DNA from: Bradyrhizobium sp. 4
Lineage (GTDB): Bacteria; Pseudomonadota; Alphaproteobacteria; Rhizobiales; Xanthobacteraceae
Length of the DNA: 64,000 nt
Assembly: GCF_023100905.1 (NCBI RefSeq)
Contig: NZ_CP064686.1
Span: 124,001 to 188,000 of the forward strand
Direction: 5' to 3'
In this document: positions 8,976 to 18,537 of the stretch, piece after piece
Position numbering within the stretch: the first letter of the stretch is position 1
Layout: each line of letters opens with the position of its first letter
Program-made: the position numbers and the translations under genes
Notes under the pieces: generated by a model
What the model saw: the letters and a program-made list of their open reading frames with translations, nothing else
What the model was told of the DNA's origin: nothing
Databases searched by the model: none

Positions 8976-9064
8976 GGGACGTCACCTGCGCGCTGCTGAC
9001 TTCGACATGATGCTCGCGGCTTGCGGCCGCGCTTTGCTGTGAATCCAGGAACTGCGTCGTCGCG

Positions 9065-10036
9065 TCACTGTCTCCGTCTCGCATTCTTCAGCGTTTCGGA
9101 TGGCAGCTCACCGACCGCTCGCCGATATTCCGATGCAAAGCGGCCAAGATTTTGAAAGCCACATTTGAACGCGACGGCAACGACGCTGGTCTGCTCATCC
9201 GGATGTCGCAAGAGCTCCGTCGCCCGCTGAAGCCGGAAGCGTCGCGCGCACTGGCCCGGTGATCCCCGCCCCGCCTCGGAGAATTCCCGATAAATCGTCC
9301 GCACGCTGACGTTGGCGATTGCGGCAATCTTCTCCAGATCGATTGGTTCGTCCCAATGAGCCTCGATGTAGGATTCGACGATGTCGATGACGGGCCGGTT
9401 GGCGCCCGGCGCCGGGCCCTGAAGCCGATCGGTGAAATTGTGCCGGTGCGCCAGAAGGATTCGAACCATCAACGCCCGCTCAAGTTCGCCGATGGCTATG
9501 GGTGAGTAGTCCTGGCCGAACCTGTCCAACTCCTCCGCAAATCTGAAGACGTCCTGACGAACATAAGTCATCACCGCCGGATCGGATTCGCCCGGGGCGA
9601 AACGCAGCTCCATGTCGCTATCATCGCCCAGGATTGTCTTTAGCAACCGCTCGAGTGCGCCGGCATCGATCCTCAGCACCAATTGGCGATAGCCCGGCGC
9701 AAACTTGAGGTCCAGCCTGGCGTCTCCGGAGATGATCGGACTGAAGGCCCCAATTGGCCCGCTGCTCCCTTTGATGCTGAAGCTCGCAGCCCCTTGGACG
9801 GAGAAGAGCTGGCGGAGAACTTGCGATTCAGGAAAGGAGAGCGACGCCGCACCTTCGTAGCCGCAGAAGGCGAGGCCGATTGATTGCAAGCGAGCAAAAT
9901 TGGCCTGGATACCGAACTCGCGGCCATGCTTGTCGAAACGGTCTGCGCCATATTCGGCGAATAGGCGGTCGCGCGCGAACTCGCTGTCGCGGGACTTAAG
10001 CAACGGATACCGGTCGAGATAGGAGACGGCGCCCAA
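9065..10036 (-). CDS. AraC-family transcriptional regulator
   Basis: A 323-residue regulator with an N-terminal ligand/oligomerisation domain (about residues 1-200, AraC-binding-like) and a C-terminal double helix-turn-helix (about 220-315, with IAAIANVSVRTIYREF and VAFKCGFQNLGRFASEYRR). The start is TTG at 10036, supported by AGAGGA 7 bp upstream; no ATG occurs in the first 150 residues. It is convergent with the lyase gene and followed upstream by a 524-bp gap, so its target is not indicated by gene order. Confidence 0.87.
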   Translation of the reverse strand: MGAVSYLDRYPLLKSRDSEFARDRLFAEYGADRFDKHGREFGIQANFARLQSIGLAFCGYEGAASLSFPESQVLRQLFSVQGAASFSIKGSSGPIGAFSPIISGDARLDLKFAPGYRQLVLRIDAGALERLLKTILGDDSDMELRFAPGESDPAVMTYVRQDVFRFAEELDRFGQDYSPIAIGELERALMVRILLAHRHNFTDRLQGPAPGANRPVIDIVESYIEAHWDEPIDLEKIAAIANVSVRTIYREFSEAGRGSPGQCARRFRLQRATELLRHPDEQTSVVAVAFKCGFQNLGRFASEYRRAVGELPSETLKNARRRQ

Positions 10037-10560
10037 ATCAGAATCCTCTAAGGCTCAAATTACTGTATCGCCATTCGGGCGCTACCAATTGGGATTCCGT
10101 GGCATGACCCGCGGACGTCGTTGACGCTTGCCGGAGCGTGAACCTGCACGCGAAGTTCGAGCCGCTGCGACAAATTGTCTGGAGAGCCGACGCAATGCCT
10201 AAACGTTTTTCTTGCGCCAACGGATCACCCCGAGCCGAGGTGAGGGCGATCGATGCCGGCCCGTTGCCGAATACCGATAACGATCTTGGGCCGGCGTCCG
10301 CAATTCAGGCGCGATGGCCTCCTCGGCGTCTGAGCGAGGCTCGGGATGTCTCCGTCCGGCTATCGCTTTGGCAGAATCCGGCCATTGTGTCTTCGGTCGG
10401 ACAAATGCCCTGATAATTCGATTCGTATACCTCCTTCATGTGCTGGGTCGCACAGCGGACACACAGTTGGTCCTCTCGAGATCCCGAGCGAAACCATGAA
10501 TGCTACAATCGTTTGGAAGCGCATGCGCTGCAGGCGAAGCATCAATTTCGGAGCGATGAA
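10037..10560. other. 524-bp intergenic region between araC-type gene and chemoreceptor
   Basis: No convincing gene, hairpin or repeat is seen here. The short open frames in it have no start signals or recognisable content. It must hold the promoters of two divergent genes. Confidence 0.5.
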
Positions 10561-12237
10561 ATGTTCGGTCGTAAATCCCGCGTCGATGCACAAGCTCAGA
10601 TTGAGGCAATCGGCCGCTCGCAAGCCATGATCGAATTCAATATTGATGGGACGATCATCACGGCCAATAAGAACTTTCTCGATGCGCTCGGCTATCGGCT
10701 CGACGAGATCCAGGGCAAGCATCACTCCATGTTCGTGCCGGCCGACCAGCGCGACAGCACCGAGTACAAGGCGTTCTGGGCTGCATTAAACAGTGGCAAG
10801 TATCAGGCGCGCGAGTTCAAGCGGATCGCGAAGGACGGCCGCGAGGTCTGGATCGAAGCATCCTACAATCCCGTGCTCGACGGCAACGGCAAGACGGTGA
10901 TGGTCGCCAAGATTGCGATCGACATCACCGAGAAGAAGATCCGCAGCATGGCCGACGCTTCGAAGATCGCCGCCGTTGGCCGGGCCCAGGCCGTAGTCGA
11001 GTTCAAGCTCGACGGCACCATCGTCACTGCCAACGAGAATTTCTGCAAGGCGCTTGGCTATTCGTTGCCCGAAATCGAGGGCAAGCATCACAGCATGTTC
11101 ATCGCCGAGGCCGAGCGCAACGGCACGGCCTATCGCGAGCTCTGGGCCAAGCTCAACCGCGGCGAATACCAGGCCGGCGAATTCAAGCGGATCGGCAAGG
11201 GCGGCCGCGAGGTCTGGATCCTCGCCTCCTACAATCCGCTACTCGACGAGAATGGCAAGCCGTTCGGTGTCGCCAAGTTCGCGACCGACGTCACGGCGGA
11301 GAAGCTGAAGAATGCCGACCTTGCGGGCCAGATCGCGGCCATCGAGAAGGCCCAAGCCGTGATCGAGTTCAACATGGACGGCACGATCGTCACCGCGAAC
11401 GAGAACTTCCTCGGCGCGCTCGGCTATTCGTTGGCGGAGATCAAGGGCAAGCACCACAGCACGTTCGTCGAGCCGTCGGAGCGCGATGGCAATGGCTATC
11501 GCGAGTTCTGGGCGGCGCTCAACCGCGGCCAGTACCAGGCGGCTGAATACAAGCGCATCGGCAAGGGCGGCAGGGAGGTCTACATCCAGGCGTCCTACAA
11601 TCCGATCATGGATCTCAACGGCAAGCCGTTCAAGGTCGTGAAATATGCGACCGACGTCACGAAGCAGGTGCTGGTCCGCATGGGCAACGAGCGCGTCCGC
11701 GGCATGATGGAATCGGTCGCCGCGGGTTCGGAGGAATTGAATGCCTCGGTGCGGGAGATCTCCGAGGCCATGACCAAGTCGCGCCAGACTGCCAGCAGTG
11801 CGGTCGATCAGGTCGCCGCCGCCGACGCCCAGGCGCAGCGCCTTACTGAAGCCGCGCTGGCGATGAGCGGGATCGTCGAACTCATCAACAACATCACCGG
11901 GCAGATCAACCTCCTGGCCCTTAACGCCACCATCGAATCCGCCCGCGCCGGCGAAGCCGGTCGGGGCTTTGCGGTGGTCGCCTCGGAGGTTAAGAGTCTC
12001 GCCAACCAGGCCAAGCAGGCCACTGACAAGATCGGCGCCGAGATCGGTAGCCTCAACGGCATCTCCGGAGACGTCGTCACCGCCCTGGCCTCGATCAAGT
12101 CGGCCATCAACAATGTCAGCGAATATGTGACGTCGACGGCCGCGGCAATCGAAGAGCAAAGCACGGTGACCAACGAGATGTCGACCAGCATGCAGCGCGC
12201 CGCAGCGGAAGCCGCGGCGATGGCTGCCAGTGCTTGA
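10561..12237 (+). CDS. Soluble methyl-accepting chemotaxis protein with three PAS domains
   Basis: A 558-residue cytoplasmic chemoreceptor. Three tandem PAS domains of about 122 residues each (near 10-133, 134-256, 257-378) are close copies: each repeats DGTI(I/V)TAN(K/E)NF, EI(Q/E/K)GKHHS(M/T)F, GREV(W/Y)I and ASYNP. A short signalling domain follows (about 385-558) with the conserved tip ITGQINLLALNATIESARAG, where CheA and CheW bind. No transmembrane segment or C-terminal CheR-tether pentapeptide is visible. The ATG at 10561 follows GGAGCGATGAA. It probably senses an internal redox or ligand signal; cofactor unknown. Confidence 0.92.
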   Translation: MFGRKSRVDAQAQIEAIGRSQAMIEFNIDGTIITANKNFLDALGYRLDEIQGKHHSMFVPADQRDSTEYKAFWAALNSGKYQAREFKRIAKDGREVWIEASYNPVLDGNGKTVMVAKIAIDITEKKIRSMADASKIAAVGRAQAVVEFKLDGTIVTANENFCKALGYSLPEIEGKHHSMFIAEAERNGTAYRELWAKLNRGEYQAGEFKRIGKGGREVWILASYNPLLDENGKPFGVAKFATDVTAEKLKNADLAGQIAAIEKAQAVIEFNMDGTIVTANENFLGALGYSLAEIKGKHHSTFVEPSERDGNGYREFWAALNRGQYQAAEYKRIGKGGREVYIQASYNPIMDLNGKPFKVVKYATDVTKQVLVRMGNERVRGMMESVAAGSEELNASVREISEAMTKSRQTASSAVDQVAAADAQAQRLTEAALAMSGIVELINNITGQINLLALNATIESARAGEAGRGFAVVASEVKSLANQAKQATDKIGAEIGSLNGISGDVVTALASIKSAINNVSEYVTSTAAAIEEQSTVTNEMSTSMQRAAAEAAAMAASA

Positions 12238-12354
12238 TCTTCGCGCGGACCGCGTTGACGGTCTGCTACGGGATTTGCAAGGCCGGTAGTCGAACGCCAG
12301 TCGGAACGGCTGGCGGCCGAGGAGAGCGGCGCTAAGGCAGGAGATCCGCGTGCC

Positions 12355-12774
12355 TCAGCGCAACGCGTGATCGGCGCGATCGAGCGACTCCAGCGTTGAC
12401 GCATTGGCGCAGAAGCCGTGGTAGTTCTCCGCGGCGGTGCCGTCGGCCAGCTCGCGATCGCACTGGCCCTTGTGGCTGCAAAGCGCGCAGACCCGCTCCA
12501 TGTCGCGCAGCAGCAGCGGATGCGCGCGGCCGAGCCCTTCGGCGCTGATGCCGAGCTGCTCCAGCATCTTCGGCAATTCGTCGGCGGCGTGCTTGCCGTG
12601 GCGAACCAGCTCTTCGAGATCGTCAGGCGCGATCCGCAGGTCTTGCGCGATGCGATCGAAATCGGCGCGGTCGAGCTGCCGGATCTCGTTCAGCTCGCGG
12701 CGATGCTTCAGCCAGCTTGCAAAGGACTCGATGAGGTCCTGGACAATGGGATAAGGCCTGGTTGCGGTGCTCAT
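12355..12774 (-). CDS. DUF6455-like four-cysteine protein
   Basis: A 139-residue protein. The N-terminal part (about residues 17-50, with FASWLKHRRELNEIRQL) resembles the short DUF1127 helical motif. The C-terminal half has four cysteines, C96, C99, C105 and C122, in a CxxC-x5-C-x16-C layout that could bind a metal or iron-sulfur cluster. I assign it to the DUF6455 type from memory of the family; function is unknown. The ATG at 12774 has GGAG 7 bp upstream. It is cytoplasmic by sequence and is convergent with the chemoreceptor gene. Confidence 0.75.
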   Translation of the reverse strand: MSTATRPYPIVQDLIESFASWLKHRRELNEIRQLDRADFDRIAQDLRIAPDDLEELVRHGKHAADELPKMLEQLGISAEGLGRAHPLLLRDMERVCALCSHKGQCDRELADGTAAENYHGFCANASTLESLDRADHALR

Positions 12775-12879
12775 GCGAAGCTCCATTCGAACGGCGGAAT
12801 TGGAGCGAGATTAGGCACAATGGTGCAGGTGCGCGTTGCGCTGGATCAAATAGCGATGAGGGAGCCCGGCTCCGCTGCA

Positions 12880-12947
12880 CCTCTCCCGCTTGCGGGAGAG
12901 GTCGGCGCGCCCCTCTCTCCAACCCTCTCCCGCAAGCGGGAGAGGGA
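12880..12947. repeat. Palindromic repeat, family E, copy 1
   Basis: CCTCTCCCGCTTGCGGGAGA and a second CCTCTCCCGCAAGCGGGAGA, each a self-complementary hairpin, separated by about 25 bp. Same family as 34044-34168. Confidence 0.8.
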
Positions 12948-12967
12948 GCGCACCTCTTGCGCGGCAG

Positions 12968-13753
12968 TCAGCCGAACCGCTCCGCCGCCCACGCATACAG
13001 GCTGCCCGGGATCGGTTTCTCGCCGCCGCGGCCCTTTGGCGAGATGTGCAGGCCGATGATGTCGCGGTCGGTGACCAGGCCGAGATAGCTCGAGGGATCG
13101 AAGAACAGCTTTGGTTCGGCATGCACGGCGTAGAACGACTGCTTCGGCAAGGCGCAGTGCAGCTCGCCGGTGCGGCGCGCGAGCGCGGTGAGTGCCGCCG
13201 GCCCGAAGATCGCAACGCGGATGTCGGAGAGGCGGTTCGAGCCGCCGCGCAGGCGGCGCATCGCAAACGTGACGCGATGGCGCAGCGACAGCCAGTTCGG
13301 CGTCAGCTCCTCCTGCTCCATCAGCTCTTCGAAAGCGGCAACGATGCCGTGTTCGGGTGGAAGGTAGATCACGGAATTGCCGAGCTGGCGTGGCCGCTCC
13401 CACGCGAAATAGGGCTTTGCCGGATTGATCTCGACGGATTTGAGCAGCAGCACATCGGCGTCGAGCCAGAGGCCGAGGCCTTTTGCCATCAGCTTCATGC
13501 GGAAGAAGTCGCTGAACTGGAGCGTGGTCCAGTCGCGCCAGCTGCCGTCCGGCTGCGGCGGCCGCAATCGTTCGGAGAACGCATGCGGCAGGATCGCCTC
13601 GGCATCCGCGTTGCCGACGCCGGCGGGCAGGCCGGGAATGGTGTCAAAACTGTAGACCGTGACCTTGTGGCCGGCCGCCAGCTGCGAGCGCAGGCAGGTC
13701 TGGCGCAGGGCGTCCATCGGGCCGTGCCAGAAGGTGACGATGTCAGGCAGCAT
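12968..13753 (-). CDS. Glycosyltransferase, GT32-like with DXD motif
   Basis: A 261-residue soluble protein beginning DIVTFWHGPMDALRQTCL, as in glycosyltransferases of the DXD sugar-binding/capsular polysaccharide type. The D98-A99-D100 motif in LGLWLDADVLLL is the expected nucleotide-sugar/metal site. No signal peptide. The donor and acceptor cannot be deduced, and there is no polysaccharide cluster around it. The gene stands alone between a family E repeat and the leuD terminator. Confidence 0.75.
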   Translation of the reverse strand: MLPDIVTFWHGPMDALRQTCLRSQLAAGHKVTVYSFDTIPGLPAGVGNADAEAILPHAFSERLRPPQPDGSWRDWTTLQFSDFFRMKLMAKGLGLWLDADVLLLKSVEINPAKPYFAWERPRQLGNSVIYLPPEHGIVAAFEELMEQEELTPNWLSLRHRVTFAMRRLRGGSNRLSDIRVAIFGPAALTALARRTGELHCALPKQSFYAVHAEPKLFFDPSSYLGLVTDRDIIGLHISPKGRGGEKPIPGSLYAWAAERFG

Positions 13754-13784
13754 GGGCGCAAGCTATAGAGGACAACGCTGGCAA

Positions 13785-13819
13785 AGAAAAAGCCCCGGCG
13801 CTGTCAGCACCGGGGCTCA
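13785..13819 (-). terminator. Rho-independent terminator of leuD
   Basis: On the minus strand AGCCCCGGTG...CGCCGGGGCT is followed by TTTTTCTTT, beginning about 16 bp after the leuD stop. Confidence 0.85.
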
Positions 13820-13834
13820 AATAAAAACTTGAGA

Positions 13835-14440
13835 TCAGGCCCAGGCGCGTTCGCGCTTGAGCTTGTCCTCATAGGTGTCGATCGAGGCCTTCTTCTCCAT
13901 CGTCAGGCCGATGTCGTCGAGGCCGTTCATCAGGCAATGCTTGCGGAACGGGTCGATCTCGAACTTGACCTTGCCGCCGTCGGGACCGCGGATCTCCTGG
14001 TTCGGCAGGTCGATCGTCAGCGTCGCGTTGGCGCCACGCTCGGCGTCGTCGAACAGCTTGTCGAGGTCTTCCTGGGCCACCCGGATCGGCAGAATGCCGT
14101 TCTTGAAGCAGTTGTTGTAGAAGATGTCGCCGAACGAGGTCGAGATCACGCAGCGGATGCCGAAGTCGAGCAGCGCCCAGGGCGCGTGCTCGCGGCTCGA
14201 GCCGCAGCCGAAATTGTCGCCGGCGACCAGCACCTTCGCATTGCGATAGGCGGGCTGGTTGAGGACGAAATCCGGATTCTCGCTGCCGTCGTCCTTGTAG
14301 CGCTGCTCGGAGAAGAGCCCCTTGCCAAGGCCGGTGCGCTTGATGGTCTTGAGGTACTGCTTCGGAATGATCATGTCGGTGTCGACATTGATGATCTTCA
14401 GCGGCGCCGCGACGCCTTCCAGCGTGGTGAACTTGTCCAT
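13835..14440 (-). CDS. leuD: 3-isopropylmalate dehydratase small subunit
   Basis: A 201-residue swivelling-domain subunit that joins LeuC to isomerise 2-isopropylmalate to 3-isopropylmalate in leucine synthesis. Family landmarks are VDTDMIIPKQYLKTI near the N-terminus and AGDNFGCGSSREHAPWAL in the middle. Full length and intact. Unlike the contiguous leuCD of many bacteria, leuC starts about 2.4 kb away on the same strand, with a zincin and small genes of both strands between. It is therefore expressed from its own promoter. Confidence 0.97.
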   Translation of the reverse strand: MDKFTTLEGVAAPLKIINVDTDMIIPKQYLKTIKRTGLGKGLFSEQRYKDDGSENPDFVLNQPAYRNAKVLVAGDNFGCGSSREHAPWALLDFGIRCVISTSFGDIFYNNCFKNGILPIRVAQEDLDKLFDDAERGANATLTIDLPNQEIRGPDGGKVKFEIDPFRKHCLMNGLDDIGLTMEKKASIDTYEDKLKRERAWA

Positions 14441-14529
14441 GGTTGCGCTTTCCCGGGGTGGTCTAGGGAACCGGTATTTATCGCGATCGGGGCGGAAATC
14501 CTAGGCCGAATTCGGCAGATCTCGTCTGC

Positions 14530-14931
14530 CTAACCGGGCTCTTGAGCCTCGATCGCAGTCATATCGTCGTCCGACAGGCCGAAATGATGGCCGATCTCGT
14601 GGATCAGGACGTGGCGGACGATATGGCCGAGGCTTTCGTCGTGCTCGGCCCAATAGTCCAGGATCGGCCGGCGGTAGAGCCAGACCATGTTGGGCAGCCG
14701 CGCCACGTCGCCAAAACTCTGCTGCGGCAGGCCGACGCCCTGGAACAGGCCGAGCAGGTCGAACTCGCTCTCGCATGCCATCTCGTCCAGGACTTCCTCG
14801 GTCGGGAAGTCGTCGACGCGGATGATCACGCCCTCGCACAGCCTTCGAAACTCCGCCGGCAGGCGTTCGAACACTTCGTGCGCCATCGCTTCCATCTCGG
14901 CCAGCGAGGGCGCTTTCAATTCCGTCCACAT
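14530..14931 (-). CDS. Small zincin-like metallopeptidase family protein
   Basis: A 133-residue protein with the zinc-protease motif HEIGH at residues 111-115, extended as HHFGLSDDD. This matches a widespread family of short predicted metallopeptidases (DUF1025-like). The ATG at 14931 gives the usual family length; an upstream in-frame TTG at 15006 would add 25 residues with no family match. Cytoplasmic. Proteolytic activity is inferred from the motif only. Confidence 0.82.
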   Translation of the reverse strand: MWTELKAPSLAEMEAMAHEVFERLPAEFRRLCEGVIIRVDDFPTEEVLDEMACESEFDLLGLFQGVGLPQQSFGDVARLPNMVWLYRRPILDYWAEHDESLGHIVRHVLIHEIGHHFGLSDDDMTAIEAQEPG

Positions 14932-15041
14932 GGGCTTGTCATAGCGTGGGTTTCGCGGCGATGCATCCGGCTTTATAAGCGCGACGAGGTTGACGGGCGC
15001 CGTCAAAACGGGGAGCGTAGGGCCTCGAAGTGGACGTTCAA

Positions 15042-15368
15042 ATGGGCGGAAAAATGCGAGCGAAAACAGCGCTGACGCTACTGTGCATGGGGTTGTTTTC
15101 GCAGTTTTGCGTTGGCGCGGAGGCCCAGACCGCGGCTACCGGGATCAGGCTCGCCCAGGCGGCCTCACGAAACGATCTCCCGCCGCCGCGCAAGCGGGCC
15201 CCGGCGCGCCTGCGCGTCACGCCCTATTACAGTCCGGATGGCGTCTATCCCCGTTACAATCCCGGTCCCGATGCGGTCCGCGAGTGCAACGCCACCTATG
15301 TGCAGGAATATCGCCCGAGCGGCACGGTGATCGTGCCGCATATGAGCTGCTACTGGCGCCGGGGCTGA
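15042..15368 (+). CDS. Small exported protein of unknown function
   Basis: About 108 residues, with a signal peptide (hydrophobic ALTLLCMGLFSQFCVGAEA) and a mature part ending in a domain with two cysteines (REC and MSC) that could pair. Tyr/Pro/Arg-rich segments (VTPYYSPDGVYPRYNPG) suggest an envelope protein. The start is uncertain: ATGs at 15042 and 15054 and a GTG at 15030 are all in frame. The next gene begins 41 bp after the stop on the same strand, so the two may form a unit. Confidence 0.65.
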   Translation: MGGKMRAKTALTLLCMGLFSQFCVGAEAQTAATGIRLAQAASRNDLPPPRKRAPARLRVTPYYSPDGVYPRYNPGPDAVRECNATYVQEYRPSGTVIVPHMSCYWRRG

Positions 15369-15409
15369 TACGAGCGCGATGCCGTCGCGCGCCTGAGGCG
15401 GAGGTCTTC

Positions 15410-15667
15410 ATGACGAGATGGTTCGCATTGGCGGTTGCCGTCGGGCTTGCCGCAGGCCTGCCTCACGCGTCCGCTGCGCACAGGGTGACGAAGCTGCCCG
15501 ACGCGTCGGCCGGGCGCGCGGTGTTCGACGGGCGCCGACATGTGCGGTCCGACGTCGTGCGATTCGCCCCGCGTCCCGATCCGCATTACTACGCGCGGCC
15601 TGTCTACTACCGTCCTTATCCTTACGGCGTGCCGGCACCGTTCGTGCTCGGCTTCGGGCCATGGTGA
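15410..15667 (+). CDS. Small exported Tyr/Pro-rich protein
   Basis: An 85-residue protein with a clear signal peptide (MTRWFALAVAVGLAAG, cleavage expected after HASA, about residue 22). The mature tail is rich in Tyr, Pro and Arg (PHYYARPVYYRPYPYG) and has no cysteine. The ATG at 15410 has GGAGG 5 bp upstream. It follows another small exported protein closely. Function unknown; the composition is like that of small envelope proteins common in rhizobia. Confidence 0.65.
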   Translation: MTRWFALAVAVGLAAGLPHASAAHRVTKLPDASAGRAVFDGRRHVRSDVVRFAPRPDPHYYARPVYYRPYPYGVPAPFVLGFGPW

Positions 15668-15822
15668 CGACGTCGCGGCGCGACGCCGGGCCCGTCGTTC
15701 ATTCATGAGGCATTCACGTCGCTGTCCCTAATTTAATCTTGGGAGCGACTGCCAATGAACAGGGATGACGCGCGCCGGGAGCGAGCGTCGCAACTCCGCT
15801 GTCCAGATTCAGGGAGAAGTCG

Positions 15823-16377
15823 ATGCTGAGAATATTGGGTCTCAGGGCAAGCCCGATGCGCTTGCTCGGGATTGCGGCTGCTGCGACGCTGATGCTGTCG
15901 GCCGGGACCACGCGTCCTGCCGAGGCGATGACCCCGATCAATCCGACGGCGTTGCCTGCGGCGAAGGCCGCAAGTGGCGATGTGATCCCGGTTCGCCACG
16001 GCGGCGGCGGCGGTGGACATGGTGGTGGCGGTCATGGCGGCGGCTTCCACGGTGGAGGCGGCTTCCACGGTGGCGGAGGGCATATCGGTGGCTTCCGCGG
16101 CGGTGGTTTCCACGCGGGTGGCTTCCGCGCCGCGCCCGCCTTTCATGGCGGCGGCTATCGCTACGGCGGAGTTCGCCACTATGGCGGAGGCGGATTCCAT
16201 CGCTACGGCATCTATCGCCCCGCCTATTACGGCCATCGCCATTTCCACCGGCGCTACTATGGCGGCTACTATCCCTATTACAGCCATCCGCGCCGCTGCC
16301 GGGTCATCTGGACCTATTACGGCCCGCGCCGCGTCTGCCGCTGGCATCGCTGGCACCATCCGTACCGCTATTGGTGA
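15823..16377 (+). CDS. Gly/His/Tyr-rich exported protein
   Basis: A 184-residue protein. Residues 1-36 include a hydrophobic stretch (LLGIAAAATLMLSAG) ending near PAEA, read as a signal peptide. Residues about 58-125 are low-complexity Gly-His repeats (GGGGHGGG, GGFHGGGG), followed by a Tyr/His/Arg-rich tail with two cysteines. The Gly-His repeats could bind metal ions, but that is only inferred. The ribosome site AGGGAG lies 6 bp before the ATG. Such proteins are common and uncharacterised in this group. Confidence 0.75.
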   Translation: MLRILGLRASPMRLLGIAAAATLMLSAGTTRPAEAMTPINPTALPAAKAASGDVIPVRHGGGGGGHGGGGHGGGFHGGGGFHGGGGHIGGFRGGGFHAGGFRAAPAFHGGGYRYGGVRHYGGGGFHRYGIYRPAYYGHRHFHRRYYGGYYPYYSHPRRCRVIWTYYGPRRVCRWHRWHHPYRYW

Positions 16378-16403
16378 TGTGAGTTGCTGCTAGCTCCGCA
16401 CGC

Positions 16404-16489
16404 GTCATGGCCGGGCTTGTCCCGGCCATCCACGTTATTGGGCTTGTGCAGAAAGTTCGTGGATGCCCGGGACAAGCACGGGCATGACG
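16404..16489. repeat. Palindromic repeat, family D
   Basis: Left half GTCATGGCCGGGCTTGTCCC, right half GGGACAAGCACGGGCATGAC, near reverse complements about 45 bp apart. It sits between convergent genes. Confidence 0.7.
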
Positions 16490-16500
16490 GAGGATGTGGC

Positions 16501-16710
16501 CTAAATCCAATCCTTCAGTTTCCAGGTCGCCGACGTCCAGCGCGTGAGGTTCTCCAGCTTCCATTGCTTGAACATCGCCGGCGGCCAGCGGCTGAGCTTT
16601 GAGGCCTCCTCGACCTCGGGCTTGGCGACCATGCGCAGCGGTGCCGCGCGCCGCCGGTGCTGGGGCGTCGCCGCGCTGATCAGATCGACATATTCAGGCT
16701 TGCCGGGCAT
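16501..16710 (-). CDS. Small basic protein of unknown function downstream of leuC
   Basis: A 69-residue basic, Trp-rich protein beginning MPGKPEYVDLISAATPQHRR. Five tryptophans lie in the last 30 residues. The ATG at 16710 has AGGAG just upstream, and the frame ends cleanly at 16501. It follows leuC by 95 bp on the same strand and may be in the same transcript. No signal peptide or known domain. Nucleic acid or ribosome association is possible from composition, but this is a guess. Confidence 0.6.
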   Translation of the reverse strand: MPGKPEYVDLISAATPQHRRRAAPLRMVAKPEVEEASKLSRWPPAMFKQWKLENLTRWTSATWKLKDWI

Positions 16711-16805
16711 GAGCTCCTGTCCTCGCAAAACCCTCGCGAGGACGCAGTGTCGGCGCTGCCGATTAACGGCGGTTTGCCGCGATCGCTCAAATTGCAGGGA
16801 GCGGC

Positions 16806-18212
<1,407 letters not shown>

Positions 18213-18537
18213 GAGCGTCAGCTCCAGGAATGTTGTGTAGAGCGGGTTGCGCGGCTGGCGCGCGGGGCAACAAAATCGTCAGCGCAGCTTTTAGGCTGCG
18301 CGCGTAAGCTCTGACGTTGCCGAGGTCGCGAAGCGTCCGAAGAACCGGCCGGGCAGCCGCGAGCGATCGTCGATGACGACGCGCTTGACGGGCGAGAGGC
18401 TGGTCAAATCTGGAAACATTCCAAGAATATATAGCAGGCCGAATTGAAATCGCGAGGGCTTTGACGCGCACGGCTGACGCAACAAAAAAGCGCGGGGTTG
18501 GGCCCCGCGCTCTCGGTAACTCGCCTGTAAGCGGAGC
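18213..18537. other. 325-bp region between rplS and leuC
   Basis: It holds the rplS terminator (18483-18512) and presumably the leuC promoter and leader on the minus strand. A minus-strand AT-rich TATATATT lies near 18424-18431. A 42-codon minus-strand frame (18291-18419) is discussed in the findings. No leucine-rich leader peptide or known riboswitch is recognised. Confidence 0.5.
18483..18512 (-). terminator. Rho-independent terminator of rplS
   Basis: Minus strand GCGCGGGGCC...CCCCGCGC followed by TTTTTTG, 26 bp beyond the rplS stop. Confidence 0.88.

Noticed and set aside
10138..10500. Short frames in the gap before the chemoreceptor gene
   Set aside because: Overlapping frames with no start signal and no recognisable protein features.
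12880..12947. Family E hairpins as a terminator of the glycosyltransferase gene
   Set aside because: No T-run on either side, and the same unit recurs at 34044 in another context, so it is a repeat.
16010..16130. Repeats of GGCGGCGGC-type units as a CRISPR or satellite
   Set aside because: They are in-frame glycine/histidine codons of a low-complexity exported protein, without spacer structure.
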